From contig JALGVQ010000076.1 in the NCBI GenBank assembly GCA_025774615.1, positions 1 through 12,732 of the forward strand: a stretch of 12,732 nt of DNA. Reading direction: 5' to 3'. The stretch comes from a bacterium (GTDB lineage: Bacteria > Blakebacterota > Blakebacteria > Blakebacterales > Blakebacteraceae). A program made the translations under genes and the position numbers. Of the stretch, positions 7,712 to 12,732 are shown piece after piece. Within the stretch, counting starts at the first letter, position 1. Each line of letters starts with the position of its first letter. Below the pieces are notes generated by a model, which saw nothing but the letters and a program-made list of their open reading frames with translations, did no database searches and had not been told where the DNA came from.

Positions 7712-8508
7712 GATGCATCTTCCTTTCGTACACTCTCGATCTCATGCAGACAGGCGAGCGCCGCTCCGAATGCCCCCATCTCCTGTGGATGGGGGGGGAC
7801 GATGATCGTGCCGCCGAACGCTTCCTCCATCATCGCCACGATCACCGGATGATGGGCGATCACTCCGCCTGTCGCAACGACCTGCCCCTCGAAGATATCC
7901 ATCTCCAGTACTCGTTTGACGACAGAGCGGTAGGAAGCGCGGGCGAGGTCAGCCGGGCGTTTCCCCTGACGGATGCTGGTAAGCACCTCGGTGCCGGTGA
8001 AGACGGTGCAGAAACTGCCCAGCTCCAGTTCCTCGGTGAACCCCGAGGCCAGATCGTGGAAGTCCTCTATCGATGTGCCCAGCCGGAGTGCCATCTCCTC
8101 GAGGAAACTGCCGGTTCCGGCCGCGCATTTCCTGTTCATCTTGTGCGAGATCCGCCGGCCCTGTGCGTCGAGCCTGACGACCTTGGCGTCCTGACCGCCG
8201 ATGTCGATGATCGTGACCGCGCCCTTCACGTAATGGTGCACGCCCCGGGCGTGACAATCGAGCTCGGTGCGCGTGCCGTCGGCGAAGGACACATTCGTGC
8301 GTCCGAATCCGGTTGCCCAGATCGCGGCACACTCCTCACGGGTGATACCGGCCCTCTCGATCGCCCCGTCAAACGCTCTCTCTGCCGCGCCGGCGAGGTC
8401 GGCAGCTGTGCGTACGACGAGGCTTCCCACCAGGCGGGCATCCCCGTCGATCACCACCGCCTTGGTGGTCCAGGTCCCGCAGTCGATTCCTCCCAAGAAC
8501 CGGGCCAT
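7708..8508 (-). CDS. ATP-dependent acyl-CoA reductase/dehydratase activase (BcrA/BcrD/HgdC family), canonical copy
   Basis: Predicted 266-residue ASKHA-fold ATPase. In this family a dimer holds one [4Fe-4S] cluster and couples ATP hydrolysis to injection of a low-potential electron into a HgdB/BcrB-type partner. All family signatures are seen: the first phosphate loop GGIDCGTWTTK (6-16), DIGGQDAK (102-109), the cluster-loop CAAGTGSFLE with Cys128, the second ligand Cys167 in GSFCTVF, ATGGV (212-216) for adenosine contact, and GAFGAAL near the end. The length matches HgdC and short Bcr/Bzd-type activase subunits. The start overlaps the upstream reductase-like gene by one base (TGATG), and its stop overlaps the dehydrogenase start by four bases, so translation is coupled. 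It is probably the functional partner of the 415-residue protein just upstream, and may pair with the divergent activase at 9808-10581 as a heterodimer, as BcrA and BcrD do. Confidence 0.93.
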   Translation of the reverse strand: MARFLGGIDCGTWTTKAVVIDGDARLVGSLVVRTAADLAGAAERAFDGAIERAGITREECAAIWATGFGRTNVSFADGTRTELDCHARGVHHYVKGAVTIIDIGGQDAKVVRLDAQGRRISHKMNRKCAAGTGSFLEEMALRLGTSIEDFHDLASGFTEELELGSFCTVFTGTEVLTSIRQGKRPADLARASYRSVVKRVLEMDIFEGQVVATGGVIAHHPVIVAMMEEAFGGTIIVPPHPQEMGAFGAALACLHEIESVRKEDAS

Positions 8509-9755
8509 CAGTCGCCTACTCCTTCACCAGGGCGGCCGCGATCCTCCAGCTGTTCGATGAATCCTTCAAGACTCGTTTTGGTCTGTTCGGAGGAGTAACA
8601 ACGGAGGTCGATCTGATCTCCCTCGATCGTGATAACGGGGATGTCGAGCTGTTCACGCAGTCGCTCGGGCATGCCGTAGCGGCAGTTCGAGTTGCTCGGA
8701 CAGGTCCGGCTGTCGTGGAACACGATGCCGTCTACCGAGAATTCCCGCACCATACGCTCGATGTAACTCTCCTTCGGCGTGTCAGATCGGACGATGAAGA
8801 GTTCAAGGGACGCTCGCGCCATCGACCGGAACGGATCGGCCGCGTCGAGCGCGTCGAAGATCCAGCTGTTGCAGTACGTCGAGGCCACGACCGTGGTCGA
8901 GAGCGCCGCGAAGAGCTCTGACAGCTCCCGAAGTTTTCCCCAGATCGGCATCCCCTCCCAGTAGAGGCGAAAACGTTCTCCTTCGACAGCCGCCACTCCG
9001 TCATCGACACGCTTCTGCAGTTCACTCAGGAAGAGGCGGTAGTACTCATTGGCCGCGGGTATTCCCCGCATCGTGACGACCGGTCCCATATGGATGGTGC
9101 TGTCGAAGAAGGTAACGGGAGAGGGTTTGTGGGCCGCCATCTCCATACACGATTTCCACAGGTCTACGCACTCCTTTGACAGGGCAATGATCTCACTGAA
9201 GTTGTCAGAAGTCAGTCGGGTTCCCGCGATCTCCTCGAGCGGAGGCACGAGGTCCTCCATCTGGCTCGCGATCGCGTCGACCTGGATATCGGTTACGTTC
9301 TCGATCATGTGCATTGATTCTATGCCGATGACCGGGACGTCCCAGGTCCGGCCGTAGAACTCATACCAGTCGCGAACGTCGCGGCACTGGTTGGTGTTGA
9401 AGACCAGGACATCGGGTTTCGGCACTTCCTCAAGGCCGAAGGCGGAGAAGGGGGTCTCGCCGGCGAGGAAGGCACCGATGTCAGCGGTGAGGTAGGAGCA
9501 GATATCCTGCGAGTAACCGCGGGCGTGCGCCCGGGTCATGTAGTCATTGGCGGTCCTGGCCGCGCCCAACATGGAGCTGTGATTCTCCGGGAAGTGCACC
9601 TTGTAACCGAGCGCCCTCAGGATCTCCACCGGCCCGGTGCTGGTGCACCAGGCTACCGGCGCTGACTTCGCGGCGGCGGCACTCCCGAGTTCGAGATAGT
9701 ACCCCACCATCGTTTCTTTCAGGCTGGCCGTGCTCTCCAGAACCCTTCGCTTCAT
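8508..9755 (-). CDS. HgdB/BcrB/BcrC-type reductase/dehydratase subunit, cysteine-rich copy
   Basis: Predicted 415-residue member of the 2-hydroxyacyl-CoA dehydratase D-component (PF06050-type) superfamily, which holds iron-sulfur clusters and binds acyl-CoA substrates. The N-terminal lobe has CTSTGPVE with Cys37 (family CTxxxPxE signature), Cys86 in DICSYL and Cys124 in NTNQC. The C-terminal lobe has Cys295 in ASTYC and the pair Cys352/Cys358 in RTCPSNSNC, followed by IEGDQID and an amphipathic C-terminal helix typical of the family. Other cysteines are 196, 203 and 386. The N-terminal triad suits one [4Fe-4S] cluster; the C-terminal set could bind more (see findings). A GGAG lies six bases before the ATG. 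It is preceded by a 52-bp gap and followed by its activase with a one-base stop/start overlap. It is clearly paralogous to the fused domain at 10603-11840. Whether it acts on benzoyl-CoA, a 2-hydroxyacyl-CoA or something else is unknown. Confidence 0.9.
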   Translation of the reverse strand: MKRRVLESTASLKETMVGYYLELGSAAAAKSAPVAWCTSTGPVEILRALGYKVHFPENHSSMLGAARTANDYMTRAHARGYSQDICSYLTADIGAFLAGETPFSAFGLEEVPKPDVLVFNTNQCRDVRDWYEFYGRTWDVPVIGIESMHMIENVTDIQVDAIASQMEDLVPPLEEIAGTRLTSDNFSEIIALSKECVDLWKSCMEMAAHKPSPVTFFDSTIHMGPVVTMRGIPAANEYYRLFLSELQKRVDDGVAAVEGERFRLYWEGMPIWGKLRELSELFAALSTTVVASTYCNSWIFDALDAADPFRSMARASLELFIVRSDTPKESYIERMVREFSVDGIVFHDSRTCPSNSNCRYGMPERLREQLDIPVITIEGDQIDLRCYSSEQTKTSLEGFIEQLEDRGRPGEGVGD

Positions 9756-9807
9756 CGCCTGCTCCGATCCTCTGCTTCCACTCTTGCACTCCCCGGCTGG
9801 ATACAGG
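9756..9807. other. 52-bp operon-internal gap between the two reductase/activase pairs
   Basis: This is the longest non-coding gap in the minus-strand operon and falls exactly between the divergent pair and the canonical pair. It holds the GGAG ribosome site of the downstream gene. I see no terminator hairpin or promoter in it. Confidence 0.5.
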
Positions 9808-10581
9808 TCAAAGAACCCTCAATGCGGCACCGAGGGCGCCGGTCATGATCGGTTCCGGGACCGCTTCGACATGGAATCCGGTGAGCTCGGAGAGTGACTT
9901 GAGTACGCCGGGGAAATACTCGGCCACACCTCCCGAGACCACGACCGGCTCACGCAGCCCTCCGATCTCGTAGATTCTCTCGGCAACCGACTGCATGGTG
10001 CCGAGCGCGATATCCTCACGGTTGGTGCCATCCCGCAGCTGCTCCAGGATCTCCACCTGGGAAAAGACCGAACAGTAGCTGCCGATCGGCGCTGCCCTCT
10101 CTGCCTCCGCCGCAAGTTCCTGCAGTTGCGTCGGGTGCACATCGAGATGCCGTGCCGTGAACATGAGGAACGTACCTATACCGATCGCGCACCTCCGGAC
10201 CAGCCGCGTGTCCAGGACATGTCCGCTATGATCGATCCGGACGACTTTCGGATCACTCCCTCCGATGTCGATCACCGACATTGCCCGGGGGTGATGATGG
10301 AAGGCGCCAAGTGCGTGACAGGTGGTCTCACCGGTGACAGAAACGGCATCGGGTACGCATTCAGCGGCGAACCCGGTGGCTGCGATGGCTTCGATATCCG
10401 AACGGGTGATCTTTGCCTCATCGAGGGCCTGATCCATCGCCTCTTCGACCCGGTGCTGGAAGTAGCCTCTGGTCGGCACGATCGCCCGGCCCCGGATCCC
10501 CACATCCTTTTCCATGACCACAGCCTTGACGCACTCAGTGCCGACATCCACGGCTGCGACTACCCTGTTGGATTCAGTCAT
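9808..10581 (-). CDS. Acyl-CoA reductase activase-like ATPase, divergent copy
   Basis: Predicted 257-residue BcrA/BcrD/HgdC-family protein. The overall ASKHA layout is kept: AVDVGTECVKAVV (10-22), DIGGSDPK (105-112), VSGGV (215-219) and TGALGAAL near the C-terminus. Both cluster cysteines remain, Cys131 in RRCAIGIG and Cys170 in GSYCSVF. Several signatures differ from its paralogue at 7708-8508: the phosphate loop TTK is CVK, the family DIGGQD is DIGGSD, and the cluster loop AAGTG is AIGIG. It can therefore probably still share a [4Fe-4S] cluster at a dimer interface, but its ATP turnover may be weakened or specialised. Start: ATG at 10581 with AGGA six bases before it, 21 bp after the fusion gene. 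A heterodimer with the canonical activase, like BcrA-BcrD, is the natural expectation; a regulatory or structural role is the alternative. Confidence 0.88.
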   Translation of the reverse strand: MTESNRVVAAVDVGTECVKAVVMEKDVGIRGRAIVPTRGYFQHRVEEAMDQALDEAKITRSDIEAIAATGFAAECVPDAVSVTGETTCHALGAFHHHPRAMSVIDIGGSDPKVVRIDHSGHVLDTRLVRRCAIGIGTFLMFTARHLDVHPTQLQELAAEAERAAPIGSYCSVFSQVEILEQLRDGTNREDIALGTMQSVAERIYEIGGLREPVVVSGGVAEYFPGVLKSLSELTGFHVEAVPEPIMTGALGAALRVL

Positions 10582-10602
10582 GTTGTTTCCTGTTCATCTG
10601 GT

Positions 10603-12732
10603 TCAGAGAACCTCCTGCGGCATTGTGAGGTCGGTCATCGATCCTTCGTGCTGTTCGAGGAAATCGAGGACCTGCTGCTGGATATGCCGGATCGAGAAGA
10701 GACGGAGATCGTGGGCGTCGGCTTCGATCACAATGGATGGCAGGCCGGTCGATCGGCGGAGTTTGACCTCGAGTCCGTACCGGACATTACTGTGCTCCGG
10801 TGATGTTCTCCCCTCGTGGTACACCACAGCGTCGACGGCGTTGGCTTCGAACTGGGAACGGAGCCAGCTTGCCTTGTAAGCATCCGAACGGTTGGGAAAG
10901 ATGCCGGTGTAGGCGCGGGCCATGCTCTCGATCGGATTCTTCGGATCGAGTCCCTCAAGCCCCCAGATCGTGCAGTAGGTAGAGGAGATCAGTGCGATCT
11001 GGTGGTCGAAGAAGAGACTGGCCAGCGGCATGAGAGCTCCCCAGATCGGCGGGCCTTCCCAGTAGAAGCGGAACCGTTCCCCCGGCACAGCGGCCAGTGT
11101 GTTCGACACCCGATCTTCGATCTCCGCTTTCAGGATCTCGTAATACTCGACTGCCTGAGGAGTTCCCCGCATCAGGACCATCGGCGCCATATGCACGAGA
11201 AGGTCGAAGGTGGTCAACGGGGAGGGGACGTTCCGGGCCAGCTGGACGATCTCCGACCAGAGACCGGCCGCTCTCCCGGCATTGTCGACCGTCTCGGCCA
11301 ACCGGTCGATGTCAAGCGCCCGGCCGGTCATCTCCTCCAGTCGGGTTATCATCCGCTCCATCTGTCCGGCTGCCGCGTCGACCTCGATCTTGCCCACTTC
11401 TCCGAGAGCAGTGGGGGGGTGCAGGCTGAGCGCAGGTACCCCGAAGTGACCGCTGTAGTAATCGAACCACCTGATGAGGCCGTGTCCGAAGTTGGTGCTG
11501 TAGATGACAACATCGGCCCGTGGTGGTCCTGATATGTCGTAAACAGATACCAGCGGACTGTCACCGGCGAGCATGGCGCCGATGTCGCAGGTCATGGCTG
11601 AACTGGCGAACTGCGAGAAACCTTCAGTGATCGCACGGGGAATGTACCGACTGGCCTGGCGGCTCGCTCCGATCAGGGCGGCGTGGTTCTCGGGGAAATA
11701 GGGAGTGAACCCCATGGCACGCACGATCTCGACCGGTCCCATGCCGGATGCCCAGGCGACGAGTCGATCGGGATCATCACTCGCACTCTGGATATCCAGG
11801 TAGTAGTCGCGGACAAGCTCCTTCAGGGCCGGCGCAGTCTCGAGCGGAACCCGTCCCGATGGCATGGCGCGTCCATCCTCAAGACGGACAGGCTGGGCAG
11901 CAGGTCTTGGTACGGCTTCAGTAGCGCTCTTCAGGGTAACGGTGATCTCCTGCTGTCGCTGGAGGTTCTTTCTCTCTTCAGAATGGATCAGGCGGCACAG
12001 GGCCTGGTTGATCGGCGCCGGCAGACCGAAGCGTTCCGCTTCACGAACGATAGGGCCGTTTATGGCATCGACCTCGGTCAGTGTGCCGCGGGACAGGTCC
12101 TGCCACATCGACGGGCGGTTCTTGCCGAGCGCCCTCTGCGAGTTGGTGACAGGCCGGTAGGGGTCCTCCTCGTCGATGATCGGAATCCCGCGCGCCTTCA
12201 TCACTTCGATGATCTCCATGCAGAGGTCCCGCATGAAGTCCTGCAGGTCGTCATCCAGCAGGAGTTCCCGGCAGGTGAGGCCGGTCACGGCCGAGACCGG
12301 ATTCACCACGGCGTTGTGGAGGAGTTTCTGCCAGATCGTTTCATCGATGTTCTCAACGATATCAGTTTCCAGGCCGGCCTTGCCGAAAACCTCGCCGATC
12401 TCCTTCAGCCTTGGTGTGATGGTGCCATCATAGGGAGCGATCTGGATCGGCTTGATCCCCGGACGGAAACGGATACGGTTGGGACCGGTATGCTGGATGC
12501 TGTGATAGGTGATACCGCAGATGACCCGTTCTCCGCCGATGATTCCGGCCATCGTATCGGTGTTCCCGATGCCGTTCTGCATCGAAAGGACGTAGGCATC
12601 GGATTTGAGAAAGGTCTGCGCGGTCAGGGTCGCTTCTTCCGTCTGGTAGCTCTTGACCGCGACGAAGACGAGGTCAGCCTCATCAACCTCTTCGGCGGAG
12701 GTCACCACCCGGATCGGGACGCACCGTTCACC
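10603..12732 (-). CDS. Ketopantoate-reductase-family domain fused to a HgdB/BcrB/BcrC-type domain lacking cluster cysteines; 5' end outside window
   Basis: The frame is open to the right edge, so the NADPH-binding glycine loop of the first domain is not seen. Numbered from the GTG at 12708, residues 1-255 are a ketopantoate reductase (PanE/ApbA) domain with the key residues present: Lys19 (AVKS), Asn45 (MQNG), Lys128, Asn132 and Asn136 (WQKLLHNAVVN), Ser200 and Glu212, equivalent to E. coli PanE Lys72, Asn98, Lys176, Asn180, Asn184, Ser244 and Glu256. A Pro/Ala-rich linker (about 256-290) follows. Residues 291-701 are a reductase/dehydratase-type domain, clearly paralogous to the 8508-9755 protein (shared FPENH, DIGAMLAG, FYWEG and STYC). 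It has Ala320, Ser369, Gly408, Ser636 and Val642 where the paralogue has cysteines; only Cys579 is kept. The frame runs unbroken through the linker. PanE relatives include D-2-hydroxyacid dehydrogenases, so the reductase substrate is open. First visible gene of the operon. Confidence 0.9.
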   Translation of the reverse strand, partial: GERCVPIRVVTSAEEVDEADLVFVAVKSYQTEEATLTAQTFLKSDAYVLSMQNGIGNTDTMAGIIGGERVICGITYHSIQHTGPNRIRFRPGIKPIQIAPYDGTITPRLKEIGEVFGKAGLETDIVENIDETIWQKLLHNAVVNPVSAVTGLTCRELLLDDDLQDFMRDLCMEIIEVMKARGIPIIDEEDPYRPVTNSQRALGKNRPSMWQDLSRGTLTEVDAINGPIVREAERFGLPAPINQALCRLIHSEERKNLQRQQEITVTLKSATEAVPRPAAQPVRLEDGRAMPSGRVPLETAPALKELVRDYYLDIQSASDDPDRLVAWASGMGPVEIVRAMGFTPYFPENHAALIGASRQASRYIPRAITEGFSQFASSAMTCDIGAMLAGDSPLVSVYDISGPPRADVVIYSTNFGHGLIRWFDYYSGHFGVPALSLHPPTALGEVGKIEVDAAAGQMERMITRLEEMTGRALDIDRLAETVDNAGRAAGLWSEIVQLARNVPSPLTTFDLLVHMAPMVLMRGTPQAVEYYEILKAEIEDRVSNTLAAVPGERFRFYWEGPPIWGALMPLASLFFDHQIALISSTYCTIWGLEGLDPKNPIESMARAYTGIFPNRSDAYKASWLRSQFEANAVDAVVYHEGRTSPEHSNVRYGLEVKLRRSTGLPSIVIEADAHDLRLFSIRHIQQQVLDFLEQHEGSMTDLTMPQEVL
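11863..11879 (-). promoter_or_regulatory. Possible internal translation start within the fusion linker
   Basis: On the minus strand an in-frame ATG at 11863-11865 (Met282 of the fusion, numbered from the GTG at 12708) is preceded by GAGGA with a ten-base spacing. It lies in the Pro/Ala-rich linker just before the HgdB-like domain. If used, it would produce the reductase-like subunit alone, about 420 residues and close to the length of its unfused paralogue. The site is weak and may be chance. Confidence 0.25.

Noticed and set aside
7744-8598. Long open frame on the plus strand (about 284 codons) opposite the canonical activase.
   Set aside because: It lies wholly opposite well-supported genes, its translation has no recognisable domain, and such frames are common opposite GC-rich genes.
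10126-11532. Plus-strand open frames opposite the divergent activase and the fused reductase-like domain.
   Set aside because: They are shadows of conserved minus-strand genes, with composition-driven sequence and no supporting ribosome sites.
11841-11945. The PanE/HgdB junction as two separate genes joined by a sequencing frameshift.
   Set aside because: The frame is continuous with an ordinary Pro/Ala-rich linker, and neither domain is truncated at the junction; no stop or displaced start suggests a hidden boundary, though an internal start remains possible.
1-12732. tRNA or rRNA genes, CRISPR arrays, insertion sequences, attachment sites, riboswitches.
   Set aside because: I saw no cloverleaf-like segment, regularly spaced repeats, transposase or integrase frames, or long structured leader; nearly all sequence is accounted for by protein genes.

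Overview
The window comes from a bacterium of moderately high GC content. It is probably Gram-negative and uncultured: three lipoprotein (type II) signal peptides are present, and the metabolic genes suggest an anaerobic or facultative lifestyle handling organic acids through CoA thioesters. I cannot name the phylum from sequence alone; lineages around the FCB group would be compatible, but that is a guess. There are no RNA genes, insertion sequences, CRISPR arrays or phage genes.

Layout. Positions 1-1750 (+) hold the 3' part of a fused NDP-forming acyl-CoA synthetase. Positions 1892-4356 (+) hold two lipoprotein genes: a DUF4382-like protein and an M28 metallopeptidase. A strong hairpin at 4401-4436 separates them from a convergent small lipocalin-like lipoprotein (4459-4929, -). 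A divergent intergenic region with a 12-bp palindrome precedes an AMP-forming acyl-CoA ligase (5090-6646, +). That gene's stop codon abuts the stop of the last gene of a minus-strand operon occupying 6647-12732, whose start lies beyond the right edge.

The minus-strand operon is the main interest. In transcription order it encodes: (1) a ketopantoate-reductase-family domain fused to a HgdB/BcrB/BcrC-type subunit, (2) a BcrA/BcrD/HgdC-type ATP-dependent activase, (3) a second HgdB/BcrB/BcrC-type subunit, (4) a second activase, (5) a zinc alcohol dehydrogenase closely resembling 6-hydroxycyclohex-1-ene-1-carbonyl-CoA dehydrogenase (Had). Four subunits of the benzoyl-CoA reductase / 2-hydroxyacyl-CoA dehydratase superfamily are therefore present as two consecutive (reductase-like, activase) pairs, as if a two-gene unit had been duplicated. 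One pair (genes 3 and 4) keeps the expected iron-sulfur cysteines and ATPase motifs. The other (genes 1 and 2) is divergent: the fused reductase-like domain has lost five of six cysteines shared by position with its paralogue, and its activase has altered ATPase and cluster-loop motifs.

How the genes may work together (inference). The activases would hydrolyse ATP to push low-potential electrons into the cysteine-rich reductase subunit, which would act on an acyl-CoA. With Had and the acyl-CoA ligases nearby, one reading is a variant of anaerobic benzoyl-CoA or alicyclic acyl-CoA metabolism. A second is a 2-oxoacid to 2-hydroxyacyl-CoA to enoyl-CoA route, because ketopantoate-reductase relatives include D-2-hydroxyacid dehydrogenases. 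The sequence does not decide between them. I do not know of a described system with this fusion and this asymmetric arrangement.
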